From Chrysogorgia sp. JL179-B06 (taxonomy: Eukaryota > Cnidaria > Anthozoa > Scleralcyonacea > Chrysogorgiidae), in contig JAYKKM010000504.1 of NCBI GenBank assembly GCA_035772405.1, positions 558,501 to 622,500 of the forward strand: a DNA stretch of 64,000 nt, given 5' to 3'. Positions within the stretch are counted from its first letter, which is position 1, and every line of letters begins with the position of its first letter. A program made the translations under genes and the position numbers. Under the pieces are notes generated by a model, which saw only the letters and a list, made by a program, of their open reading frames with translations, had not been told where the DNA came from and did not search any database. Shown one piece after another: positions 42,977 through 51,690 of the stretch.

Positions 42977-44053
42977 ATGGAGCTCGGTGTGGAAACAGAA
43001 CAAGGGTTGAGAGATATTTACTATAATCCCAAGACGGGGTACAGTGGTGCAGAGAGGTTGTATCAAAGCGCGTTAGGGGACGGATTGAAAGTAACTAGAA
43101 AAACAGTGAAAGAATGGTTGACAGCGCAGGACACTTACACTAGGTACAAACCCATTGTGAGAAGACATAAGTTCCGCGCGACTTTTGTTGGATTTCTTGG
43201 TGAAGAGCTCCAAATGGACTTAGTGGACATGAGTAAGTACTCAAAACAGAATGGCGGTTATTATTGGATATTGACAGGTATTGAAATATTGAGTAGATAT
43301 GCTTTTGGCATTGCGGTTTACAGAAAAGACACTAAGAACATGACTGAGGCTGTTAGAAAGTTGTTGAATAACTTTAAAGATCGGTTTGGAACCACACCTA
43401 AGTTAGCCCAATTTGATGACGGACTTGAGTTCTACAATGTTGGGGTGAAAAGTTTGTTGAAAGAACGTGACGTTGAATATTTCAGCACTAAGAGTGATAA
43501 AAAGGCTGCTGTTGTCGAGCGTTTTAACAGAAGTCTGAAGAGTATTATGTGGAAGTACTTTGACGTTCTTGACCAGTTTGTGAGTAATTATAATAGCAAT
43601 GTGAATCGCAGCATTATGATGAAGCCGAAGGATGTCAATAAGTCAAATGAGGGTGAAGTTTGGACCACTTTGTTTGGTCACCAATTTGCAGACAATCCAT
43701 TGCCGAAGTTTAGAGTTGGCGAATCAGTGAGAATTAGTAAGTACAAGAGTGTGTTCACAAAAGGCTATGAAGCCAACTTCACTGAAGAGCTGTTTAAAGT
43801 GGTGAAAGTTATTCGCGGTGATCCGAATGTGTATGAAATTGAGGACATAAGTGGTGAACAGATTATTGGTAAATTTTATGAACAGGAATTATCGCTGGTC
43901 AATAAGAAACATGGTGGTGATGTGTACAGAGTTGAAAAGGTGTTGAAAAGAAAGAAAGTCAGAGGGAAGAAGATGGCGCTGGTCAAATGGTTAGGTTATG
44001 AGAGCAAACATAATTCGTGGATACCAGAAAGCGATATCCAAAATGTGAGCTAA
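42977..44053 (+). CDS. Retrovirus-like integrase with chromodomain
   Basis: Inserts the element into host DNA with a 6-bp stagger. 358 residues from the ATG at 42977, 5 bp after the preceding stop. The rve core carries LQMDLVDM (Asp-81), AQFDDGLEF (Asp-147) and AAVVERFNRSLKS (Glu-181). A C-terminal chromodomain (317-353: YRVEKVLKRKKV, LVKWLGYESKHNSWIP) may steer integration to chromatin. An SH3-like region (FRVGESVRISKYKSVFTKGY) lies between. The Asp-Glu spacing is 33 residues, slightly short, and the MWKYFDVLDQF junction just after the Glu looks as if a few residues are missing in frame compared with other integrases; both points are inference. The frame is otherwise intact. Confidence 0.95.
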   Translation: MELGVETEQGLRDIYYNPKTGYSGAERLYQSALGDGLKVTRKTVKEWLTAQDTYTRYKPIVRRHKFRATFVGFLGEELQMDLVDMSKYSKQNGGYYWILTGIEILSRYAFGIAVYRKDTKNMTEAVRKLLNNFKDRFGTTPKLAQFDDGLEFYNVGVKSLLKERDVEYFSTKSDKKAAVVERFNRSLKSIMWKYFDVLDQFVSNYNSNVNRSIMMKPKDVNKSNEGEVWTTLFGHQFADNPLPKFRVGESVRISKYKSVFTKGYEANFTEELFKVVKVIRGDPNVYEIEDISGEQIIGKFYEQELSLVNKKHGGDVYRVEKVLKRKKVRGKKMALVKWLGYESKHNSWIPESDIQNVS

Positions 44054-44059
44054 TGTAAT

Positions 44060-45508
44060 ATGGCTGAAGGTGGGGGAGATTTCGACGACTTTGAGATGGA
44101 AAACCTCGACAAGTACAAAGACATGAGTGATGAGCGACTAGAAGAGGAGCTCGCTAAGACTGAGGAGTGGCTCAAAGACATAGACACTAAGTACGCTGTA
44201 AAAAACATGTCGATGAACGTCCGTGTTAATTACGACGACTATCAAGACTATGCGAAAAAGATAGCGAGTGAGCTAGACGCGAGGCGAGGTGGGCAAAAAG
44301 AGACGTCATTTACCGACACTGACGATGGTAAGACGGTGACAATAAGAGGAACTAACACAGAAGTCCCAGCGGTAGAGTTTGTTGAGCAGGAATCATATGG
44401 TGACGTTAATGACACAAGCTACAGTATAGCTTTTGAGGGGAAGTCGGACGAACTTTATAAAAGATTGGATGAACTAAGCGCGTTCAACAAAGAGGTAATA
44501 GAAAATCAAGTAAAAAGAGTCAAGCTGATAGATAAGAAAATACGTGAGTTGTATAAAAAAAAACTCGGTCATGACGTCGCGTCAAGGGAAATAGCCAACA
44601 GGTCGTATGTGACAGGCTCAGGGTCTATTCTTTTCAAACCGATAGACAAAGATGGCAAAAAGGGGAACCCCAAACGAGTTCTAATACCTGGGAAAAATGG
44701 TTTGATCTACAGCAAAGACAAGAGTAGTAAAAACGCGATCGAGCAGTTCAAACAGTTACATGTAGTTGGTCAAATACCTGAGAGTGTAGAGACAACAGCT
44801 GTCACAGCAGAAGCGACTCCAGACGACTTTCCAGTAATTGAGACAAAAGTGGATAATGACGACATACGTGGGCTAACACAAAACGAAAACCGCGAGCTGA
44901 ATGGTGCGCTTAATCCAAGCGATAGTGTGTTGCGTGAGTCGAGAGTAGGTGATGATGGCGCACTGCAAGCACAGGTAGACCATTTTCAAGAAACGATAGA
45001 CGAAACGAATGGTAGATTGGCGGAGCTTGATAGAAAAGCTGACCAAAGTGGTCTCACAAGTGATGAAGAGCGAGAGTACGCCGGTTTGTTTGAAAGAGTG
45101 GGAGGACTCGAGCAAGCCAGAGACAGAACCCTAGGACAGCGCGAGCTTGAAGAAGTTAGAGAGCAGCAAGAAGTCGACATTGACAGATTGCAGAAACTAA
45201 AGGAATGGGCTAAAGAAAATGTGGTTGGGTTGAGCGCTGTGGTAATTTCAGTAGCTGGAGTTATAACGACTATTATTATCGCTGGGAGGTCTGCTGTTGT
45301 GAAAGGCGCTATGGCTACGAGGTCATTCGCGCAGGCTGTTAAGAACGCAATCACGAAGATGGGCCCATGGGCTGTTGGGTTGGCTAATTTAGTTTATAAT
45401 GCGTTGACGTTGGGTGCGAAGGGTCTCGCATGGTTGGCTCAAAATCTGTGGATACTTGCGGTGGTACTTGCGTGGTTTGTGTATTATTATTACAAGCTAA
45501 AACGGTAG
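44060..45508 (+). CDS. 482-residue coiled-coil protein with C-terminal membrane segments
   Basis: An acidic N-terminus (GDFDDFEMENLDKYKDM), long charged helices, a beta-like central segment (GSGSILFKPIDKDGKKG; KRVLIPGKNGLIYSKDKSS) and a coiled coil at about 305-385. Two or three membrane segments close the protein: VVGLSAVVISVAGVITTIII, GPWAVGLANLVYNALTLGAK and LWILAVVLAWFVYYYY. It lies between integrase and capsid genes. It is probably a scaffold or internal membrane protein. The family is typical of Polintons as I know them, but without an assigned function. Confidence 0.65.
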   Translation: MAEGGGDFDDFEMENLDKYKDMSDERLEEELAKTEEWLKDIDTKYAVKNMSMNVRVNYDDYQDYAKKIASELDARRGGQKETSFTDTDDGKTVTIRGTNTEVPAVEFVEQESYGDVNDTSYSIAFEGKSDELYKRLDELSAFNKEVIENQVKRVKLIDKKIRELYKKKLGHDVASREIANRSYVTGSGSILFKPIDKDGKKGNPKRVLIPGKNGLIYSKDKSSKNAIEQFKQLHVVGQIPESVETTAVTAEATPDDFPVIETKVDNDDIRGLTQNENRELNGALNPSDSVLRESRVGDDGALQAQVDHFQETIDETNGRLAELDRKADQSGLTSDEEREYAGLFERVGGLEQARDRTLGQRELEEVREQQEVDIDRLQKLKEWAKENVVGLSAVVISVAGVITTIIIAGRSAVVKGAMATRSFAQAVKNAITKMGPWAVGLANLVYNALTLGAKGLAWLAQNLWILAVVLAWFVYYYYKLKR

Positions 45509-45530
45509 TGACAAAACATATGTAAAGTAT

Positions 45531-46772
45531 ATGAACGTCACGTCAGCAGAGTTGAGTCCTGGTTTTAGACGAGCAACCATGGGTGTCATAAAAGGGGCGA
45601 GAACGCAGCATGTGATCACGTTGAACCCTAATAAAGTCAGTCCTGGTGAGGAACTTTACATTGATATACCGAAGCTCAAGGTTAGTAGCTGTTTGGTGCC
45701 TGGATCGTTGCGTCTAGTGTTCGACTTTAAGAATGCAAACGCCAAAAGCTGGTTCTTGAATAATGTGAGCAAGTTGCTTTGTGAGAAACTTGTTGTGAAA
45801 CTAGCTGGAGAAACTGTGTATGACAACAGTGGGGAAAATTACACTGGTGTTTATCGCGACCTTTGGGAAAGTGTTACTGTGCGAGACCAAATGGTTGACT
45901 ATGGTGTTGGCTCTGAAAACTTGAGAAAGCTAATTTATAAGGATGACAGTGGCGCGACAAGTGGGAACGTTGCTAAAGTTAGTGACGCGTTGATGTTTGG
46001 TGTGATTGGAACAAAACAGCGGATTAAGCTTGGTAAGATTATGAATGACCACGGGTTGTACGCTCCTTTTAGCATGAACAACAACTTGCAGTATGTGATC
46101 ACACTTCCGAAGGCTGTAGACATCATGGTGGCGCAATCCGGTAGTGCTGTGGGTGGGTACACTCTGGAGAACCTCGAACTTGAGTATGAAACGATCGATA
46201 ACCAGGAGCTCTCTGATGAAATAACGTCGGGCTATGCAAGTGGTCGTAGTTTGTCATACGAACACGTCACGTTGATGAAAACCACTGAATGGGACAAAGG
46301 TACAACCATTGTGAACGAGAATGTTAATCTACCAAGAAAAAGCATGAAGGCAATTGTGTTGCTATTCACGAATAAGGTGCAGCGAACAGATAGCGAGGAG
46401 TTTCTTTACCCAAATATCGAGAGTGTTAGAGTCACAATTGAAGGTGTGCCAAATAGTGTGTACTCACAAGGCATCCCAAAGTCGAAGTTCTATGCAGAAG
46501 CGAAACGACTGTTTGGGTTGGGTGAAGAACACGCTCAGTTCATGACCATACAAAAGTTCTATAAAGATGGTTTTGCGTTAGTCATTGACTTGAGGAGCGT
46601 CCAAGATAACTACAACGTCGCCACTGGTAAAAAAATTGTGAACACACAATCCGGCGTGCTTCTTGAAATCACAAAGAAAGCGACGACTGCAAACGTCATG
46701 TGCAGGGTGTTTGTGATAAGTGATGGGTTGGTCAACTTCATGAACAATGGGTTGCAATCAATCCAGTATTAA
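45531..46772 (+). CDS. Major capsid protein, double-jelly-roll type
   Basis: 413 residues, forming the icosahedral shell by analogy with Polinton and adenovirus-lineage capsids. Characteristic stretches are LRLVFDFKNANAKSWFLNN, LVVKLAGETVYDNSGENY, VYRDLWESVTVRD and LENLELEYETIDNQEL; the sequence is rich in beta strands throughout, as two jelly rolls need. The order coiled-coil protein, MCP, ATPase is the usual Polinton virion cassette. The frame is open from end to end. The call rests on the pattern and neighbours; a structure prediction was not run. Confidence 0.8.
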   Translation: MNVTSAELSPGFRRATMGVIKGARTQHVITLNPNKVSPGEELYIDIPKLKVSSCLVPGSLRLVFDFKNANAKSWFLNNVSKLLCEKLVVKLAGETVYDNSGENYTGVYRDLWESVTVRDQMVDYGVGSENLRKLIYKDDSGATSGNVAKVSDALMFGVIGTKQRIKLGKIMNDHGLYAPFSMNNNLQYVITLPKAVDIMVAQSGSAVGGYTLENLELEYETIDNQELSDEITSGYASGRSLSYEHVTLMKTTEWDKGTTIVNENVNLPRKSMKAIVLLFTNKVQRTDSEEFLYPNIESVRVTIEGVPNSVYSQGIPKSKFYAEAKRLFGLGEEHAQFMTIQKFYKDGFALVIDLRSVQDNYNVATGKKIVNTQSGVLLEITKKATTANVMCRVFVISDGLVNFMNNGLQSIQY

Positions 46773-46787
46773 ATCAAACGCAATTTA

Positions 46788-47387
46788 ATGGAGACTCCGT
46801 TTAATGCGCTAATTGTTGGTATGACAGCTTGTGGTAAGACGCATTATTTACTCAACACACTGGAATCTGAGTATCGCGGCAAATTTGACTACATTGTGTT
46901 GATTTGTCCTACTTTTGAGTGGAACAAAGCGTATCAAGATTGGAAATATGTGCGCGACCCTGATGTGTTAGCGATAGACTGTGCGCAGGATAATGTTGAC
47001 GCTGTTCTCAAGTGTGTAACAAACACTTTTAAAGGCACTAACACTCTGATTGTGTTGGACGACTGTGCAAGTGGGCAGGACGTCAAGAATAGGACTAGTC
47101 AATTGGTCAACTTGGCTTTTAGTGCGCGACATTTTATGTTGAGCGTTATTGTCATCACACAACAACTGACGTCGATCGCAAAACCGTATAGAGAAAACAT
47201 TAGTAAGCTCATTTGCTTTTACTGTCCGAGTAAGAGTGATATGAAGGTCGTTATTGACGATTACCTTGGACACATTAGCAAAGAGGAGGCGTCGACGATT
47301 GTGACCGCACTAAAAAATAATAAGTACGCCAGACTTGAAATCTCACTGCGTTATCCATACAATTACGAAGTTGTTATTCCGCAATAA
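46788..47387 (+). CDS. Genome-packaging ATPase, FtsK/HerA-like
   Basis: Pumps the genome into the capsid. 199 residues. Walker A is VGMTACGKTHYL (10-21), Walker B TLIVLDDCASG (86-96), and VIVITQQLTSI (120-130) gives the polar Gln pair of the A32-like group. It follows the MCP gene after 15 bp and precedes the last gene after 3 bp, so the three are surely one transcript. No frame break. Confidence 0.93.
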   Translation: METPFNALIVGMTACGKTHYLLNTLESEYRGKFDYIVLICPTFEWNKAYQDWKYVRDPDVLAIDCAQDNVDAVLKCVTNTFKGTNTLIVLDDCASGQDVKNRTSQLVNLAFSARHFMLSVIVITQQLTSIAKPYRENISKLICFYCPSKSDMKVVIDDYLGHISKEEASTIVTALKNNKYARLEISLRYPYNYEVVIPQ

Positions 47388-47390
47388 AAT

Positions 47391-47912
47391 ATGGGTATAA
47401 GTAGTAACGTGATGGTGAAACGCAAAAGTGACGAAAATCCTACAATTGAGGAATTAGTTGAGGATACTCAAACCGCTAGTATCTCGACTGTGGACACTGA
47501 CGACATTGACGTTAGGAGAGCTGAACTTATTAGACTGTCTGGTGACGGTGTGGTAAGCCAATCTGAAGCATACATTAAAAAAGCGTCCGCAAAGGTTATC
47601 GACAAGATATGGCGCCAACACGAGTTGAAGAGAATGGAAATTGCAAACGCTTTTCTCACCGACTTGCTAATCAGCAAATTCGCTAGCCTACTGGATGGGT
47701 TGAACGCTATTGAGAGCTCTGACGAACTAAATGACGAGCTGCGAAAAGACCCGTTACTAAAGAAAGACGTCGAGAGCATTGTCGCGGTTGTGACACCGTA
47801 CGTGCCCTTCTTGGGCTTGTTGTCGGGAGGGATTATAACGTCGAAACATGTGTACGATCACCATTTTAGGAGCGAGGTGGTAGACACTGAAAATAGTGAG
47901 CAAACGGACTAA
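47391..47912 (+). CDS. 173-residue outermost gene product; C-terminus supplied by the TIR
   Basis: Not recognised. Helical throughout (KASAKVIDKIWRQHELKRME; LLDGLNAIESSDELNDELR) with a hydrophobic stretch near 145-163 (VTPYVPFLGLLSGGIITSK). It begins MGISSN, which only weakly fits a myristoylation site. The last eight residues and stop (TENSEQTD) lie in the right TIR and are identical to the end of the DNA polymerase at the other terminus. Confidence 0.65.
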   Translation: MGISSNVMVKRKSDENPTIEELVEDTQTASISTVDTDDIDVRRAELIRLSGDGVVSQSEAYIKKASAKVIDKIWRQHELKRMEIANAFLTDLLISKFASLLDGLNAIESSDELNDELRKDPLLKKDVESIVAVVTPYVPFLGLLSGGIITSKHVYDHHFRSEVVDTENSEQTD

Positions 47913-48409
47913 TTTGCAAAACAACTGGCTATTTGTTAGTCAATGTTGTTAGCCAATCAAAAGAGCACCATTTTGCTATCCATTTGGATAAACATCACCA
48001 CTAGACTTGAAAATCTAGTGGGTTTTTTTCGCGCGTGAATTGAGACAACAGTAGTTGTAGTTTGTTGAACAAAAATGCGAAAATGTTGAAACGACACTTT
48101 CTATTTTTTTTAAATACGTGAAAATGTTGAAACGACACTTTCTTTTTTTTTTTAAATATGCGAAAAATGTGAAACGACACTTTCTATTTTTTAAAAACAT
48201 GTAAAAATATTGAAATGTCACATTACTAGCGTATAAATCGGGTTTGTGGTCTTATTTGATGTATGTTATAAATTTAGAATTACCGAAACGACATCGAATT
48301 TTTGGGGGTTTGGGATTTGGCGTAAATTTGGTGATGTTTTGGCGACTATATTCGCGTTCAACATTGAATGTGTCAAAAGTGAGCTCGTAGCCCCACTCTC
48401 TATACTACT
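47885..48409 (-). repeat. Polinton right terminal inverted repeat
   Basis: About 525 bp, the inverse of 30400-30925. It begins within the gene at 47391-47912, supplying its last eight codons and stop, then carries the hairpin at 47998-48021 and the 45-bp tandem units. Confidence 0.95.
47998..48021 (+). terminator. Hairpin with T-run in the right TIR, terminator-like
   Basis: The inverse copy of the left hairpin: CCACTAGA, loop, TCTAGTGG, then GTTTTTTT. It lies 85 bp after the stop of the outward-reading gene ending at 47912. Confidence 0.45.
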
Positions 48410-49180
48410 TCAGTCCATGTTTTATCAGTCCAGTCCAGTCCAGTCCATGTTTTATCAGTCCATGTTTTACAACATCATCATAGTCCAAGCATAAACCAAG
48501 AACAGAACAAAAGACGAAACAAAGAACAATTCTCGTTATTTGGTTTTCTCAAGTCCCAGAGGAGAAGTCGTGCTTTGGTTTCGTATTGATCTTATCCTTA
48601 TGTCGCTCGTGTCGTTTGCTAAATTTGTGTTAATCTTCCAGTCTCTTGCACTCTCCCTATTTTTTCAGAATTTGATTTATTTAATAATGCGGTTGTTTTG
48701 TGTTGTTTTCCTCAAATTTTCAGGTGGCTTACACGCTTAAATTGTCATCAAACTATAATATATATAAACCTTATTAGATAAATGGTGTTATTTAGTCTTA
48801 ATACAGCGTAATTCGTTGACAACATAGATAAAACTGTGACGTTGAATCAAAACGTGAGAACACTCACCTGACGTTGGGAACGTGAACGTCAAACGCCAGC
48901 AAGGGGATATTTTTGCTTATGCTTCGCTATGTTTATAGATCTCCTGATTCTGACCTACAGCAGTATATGACAGATATGACATACAAGATTCCATAACACA
49001 GTGATAAACAATAAACGGTACCTTTGAATCCAGACTGACATCTGCTTAACATGAAACCTGAAAGTAGAAATACACCTTGGAGGAAAACGTTACATGAAAT
49101 CATTATAGTAAAATCGAGAAGACGTTGTTTTGAAATTCTTGAACACGCGAACACAGAAATCAACCAAACTCCAGCATTTA

Positions 49181-49232
49181 TAGCCTGAAATGTCAAGGTT
49201 GAGGGCGAGGGGACGCCTGACATTTCAGGCTA
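49181..49232. mobile_element. 52-bp hairpin element with 9-bp duplication
   Basis: Arms TAGCCTGAAATGTCA and TGACATTTCAGGCTA enclose 22 bp. The element is flanked by a perfect 9-bp direct repeat, CAGCATTTA, at 49172-49180 and 49233-49241. The TAGCCTG end matches the Mutator-like element at 17534-18343, so this is probably an extremely reduced relative. A very similar TAGCCTGCGCAGCAGG motif sits at 49296. Confidence 0.7.
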
Positions 49233-49505
49233 CAGCATTTACAACCTTCGCCTGATATTCGAGCACGTGGAAAGGGTAGCAAACCAATCAGATTCCTAGC
49301 CTGCGCAGCAGGATCTTTGGGGGATCAGCCTAGCCGTGCGTGGCAGGCGTTACGTTTGGGGACGGGCAGAATTGGTGCCAAAATCATAAAAGCGTACAAA
49401 CTCCGCAAAAAGTATCGGCTAAATTATTATGGCATTAAAGTCTTATGTAAACAATTGTTAAATATTCACAATACATCAAAGGAACTAATTAATATTTCAC
49501 GGCAA

Positions 49506-49634
49506 AATGGCCGAGGCAGCGTTGGAACTAAGGGGCCGTTTGCACGAGCCCGGGGATTTGTTATCAACAGACGCGGTCTGGGCACTGGGGACCATTGATG
49601 GAGAGCCGTTTATTCCAGAGAAAACAAGACGTTG
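49506..49634 (+). CDS. Possible short ORF or exon, 42 codons
   Basis: ATG in a good context (CAAAATGGCC), encoding a mixed peptide with DLLSTDAVWALGTIDGE. About 50 bp of it (49551-49603) is repeated with few changes at 53425-53477 (GGGATTTGTTATC, AGACGCGGTCTGGGCA), so it may be part of a repeat or a duplicated exon. No function can be suggested. Confidence 0.25.
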
Positions 49635-49845
49635 AGTGAGAATACGCATTTTAAGGGCGCGAAGCATTGATACGACGTTTTCCGGAAACCTCGCTTTGAT
49701 CTTTCAATATATAAATGACCGTAATGTTTGTCATTTGCGTTGACTCGGTATTGCATGAAAATGTTTTATTCATGGGGTAAATAATGTTGCAAACCCGAAG
49801 AAAATTGTAAAGAGAGGCACCTAAAAAGAAGTTACAAGCTCGATG

Positions 49846-50080
49846 CACGAAAAAATAGATTTACTCAAATTTACAACTACGCAAATATGGAGCAAATTTA
49901 TTCAAATGTTGTATTTACTATAGGAGTAAACATGGTAAATGCCGCATTTGCTTCATATTTGCTCAAAAGTGAGTAAATGCGTCATTTAGCAAGTTTACTC
50001 ATACGGTAAATGTAATATTTCAATAAATTTGCTCCCTATTTGCGCATATTGTAAATTTGAGTAAATCCATTTTTTTCGTG
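49846..50080. mobile_element. 235-bp foldback element
   Basis: CACGAAAAAA-TAGATTTACTC and AAATTTACAA on the left are matched by TTGTAAATTTGAGTAAATCC and TTTTTTTCGTG on the right; the interior also folds on itself (GGAGCAAATTTATT, CATTTACC and their inverses). Almost the whole element is one hairpin. Confidence 0.75.
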
Positions 50081-50089
50081 AGAGTCTGC

Positions 50090-50640
50090 AAGTGCAAAAT
50101 TAACTTGGTTAATTTTTCGTCTCTATAAACCTCAACTTCACAAAAAAACAAGATCATCCAACCCTGACTGCGACAAATATCAAACCAAAAAATCTAATAC
50201 TTCGACATACCAAAAATCATACACAATTCGGAAAACAAGAACATGGAACATACTACCAAAAACTATTACAACAAAAAACATCACACTCTCAAACTTCAGG
50301 AAGTTACTATTCAACTACTACATTAACGCACTTAACAACACATATGACATAGACGACTCACGAACATGGAAAAGCATATGCTTAAAATGTAATACAGCTC
50401 GAAGCCTTACGAACCCACCATCGTGTTGTTTTTTGTATATATCGTAGTTAATTTGTTGTATTTAATGTGTTGTATATCGCTATGTATCTTTAAAGTGACT
50501 GTTATATCGTACTTGTTTTGGGGCCGCAGTAATTGGCACTAGCTGTTGCGGTTACCCAGCCTCTTGTCTTAATGTCTGTATTTATGTTTGTAATGTATAT
50601 GGCAAGTTATTAAAATTAAAATTAAATTAAAATTAAACAT
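50090..50640 (+). mobile_element. 3' end of a CR1-like LINE
   Basis: A plus-strand frame reads TRTWNILPKTITTKNITLSN, then FRKLLFNYYINALNNTYDID and DSRTWKSICLKCNTARSL with a terminal PPSCCF, the extreme C-terminus of a LINE ORF2. It is followed by a 200-bp UTR ending in AAAATTAAA repeats (50610-50635). Confidence 0.65.
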
Positions 50641-50699
50641 GTTTCGAATCAGCGGCAGAAATGGTTTCAAGGATATTGTTTTGGCGGATCTATGCGAAA

Positions 50700-50800
50700 A
50701 CAGTGCCGGAGTTCAAATTTTAAAAGCAAGCAATTTGTCAGATCGAGTGTGCGTTGCCAGTGGCATAAAACTGATCCCAATTAAATTTTTGCATTAAAAT
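50700..50800 (+). repeat. Segment duplicated at 52205-52290
   Basis: TCAAATTTTAAAAGCAAGCA, AGAGTGTGCGTTGCC-like and AAACTGATCCCAATTAAATT occur at both sites with a few substitutions. The second copy lies within an open frame (52025-52438), which is probably just repeat. 50800-51190 shows no gene. Confidence 0.6.
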
Positions 50801-51192
50801 GAAAATAATAATAAACATAAAAATTAAATTCATGTATTCGGGTCCAAGTACATAGACATATGTCATCCATTGTTTTTGGTGGGGGAGGGTTAGAGGTTGG
50901 GTAAAGGTTACAGTAGGTTTAGCATTGGAGACATTGTGATGATTGGGGCAGAATTTAGGGACAGTAGGTAGGATTTAGGGTCAGCATTAAAATTACCTGT
51001 AATATGATGATTGGGATTATGGTTAGAATTAAGGTTGAATGTATGGATTTAGGGTTAATTTTTTAGGCAATTTTATTGATTTTAATTATAAATTATTTTA
51101 ATTATAAATGATGATTTTAATTATAAACTACTGTGTGTCTCCATCAAAGACAGAATCGGACAATGAAATTAACTTGTAAAGCCATCACTGAC

Positions 51193-51690
51193 ATGGGTCC
51201 AACCTCGTTCCCAGGGCATTTTGCCTCCACGGCGGAAGTTTGGCGAAAATGGCCCTGGGATCGGCTGGTCCATTCTATAATGCGATTGGCTTGTCATAAA
51301 ACTCAATTAATTAAGCCGAGTATAATTTATTCATCTAAATCTGAATGCTGTCTTCAAATTTTACAGCAAATTAGAAGTGATAGCTTTCGCTAAATTGGAT
51401 ATATGCTTCTTCATACCTTTTGTATAAGAGATAACCATGGATGTATGGTGGATTATTAAGCTTGTTAGCTGCTTTTATGCCGACGAATGCTGACATGAAC
51501 AACTCTGAAGAGCATTGAACATTTCTCAATTATTCAGGTCAACAAAGTAGACAAAGGCAATGGAACAAAGACCACAAAAATTATATCTAAACACCCAGAA
51601 ATTCTGGGTGTCATGTGACCAGCCGATCCCAGGGCCATTTTCGCCGACCTTCCACCGGAGGAAAAATGGCCTGGGAACGAGTTTGCCCTA
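51193..51690. mobile_element. Inverted-repeat element, ~75-bp arms
   Basis: AACCTCGTTCCCAGGGCATT, GGCGAAAATGGCCCTGGGAT and CGGCTGGTC at 51195-51273 are repeated inversely at 51613-51690 with several substitutions. The interior is AT-rich and non-coding. Confidence 0.7.

Larger units (their letters stand above)
30400..48409. mobile_element. Maverick/Polinton element, 18,010 bp, 6-bp TSD TCAGTC
   Basis: The ends are AGTAGTATAGAGAGTGGGGC and the exact inverse. Each is flanked by TCAGTC (30394-30399 and 48410-48415), a perfect 6-bp duplication as made by Polinton integrases. The TIRs are about 525 bp. The gene set includes protein-primed PolB, rve-type integrase with a chromodomain, an FtsK/HerA-like packaging ATPase and a double-jelly-roll capsid protein, which together define the class. 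The adenovirus-type protease normally present was not recognised. Gene blocks: minus 36193-30898, plus 36328-37618, minus 41447-37855, plus 41492-47912. Frameshifts are seen in the polymerase gene (two) and the fibre-like gene (two); most other genes are open, so insertion was recent. Confidence 0.97.
29227..48915. mobile_element. Foldback element with minisatellite-bearing inverted arms, split by the Polinton
   Basis: The left outer arm (about 29227-29500) is repeated in inverse orientation at about 48650-48915: CAAAAATATCCCC at the ends, then GCTGGCGTTTGACGTTCACG, TAAGGTTTATATATATTAAAG, TTTAAGCGTGTAAGCCACCT and AAATCAAATTCTGAAAAAAT. Inside each arm is the 15-bp minisatellite, in opposite orientation left and right, and at the centre a palindrome (30171-30278). 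Without the Polinton and one copy of its duplication the element would be about 1.67 kb. Long inverted arms with internal tandem repeats are the architecture of foldback (FB/Galileo-like) elements. No transposase and no flanking duplication were found. Confidence 0.7.

Noticed and set aside
49317..49598. 93-codon frame beginning MGDQPSRAWQALRLG
   Set aside because: Starts in a repeat resembling the TAGCCTGCG MITE end and has no domain-like content; a different frame at 49506 has the better start context.
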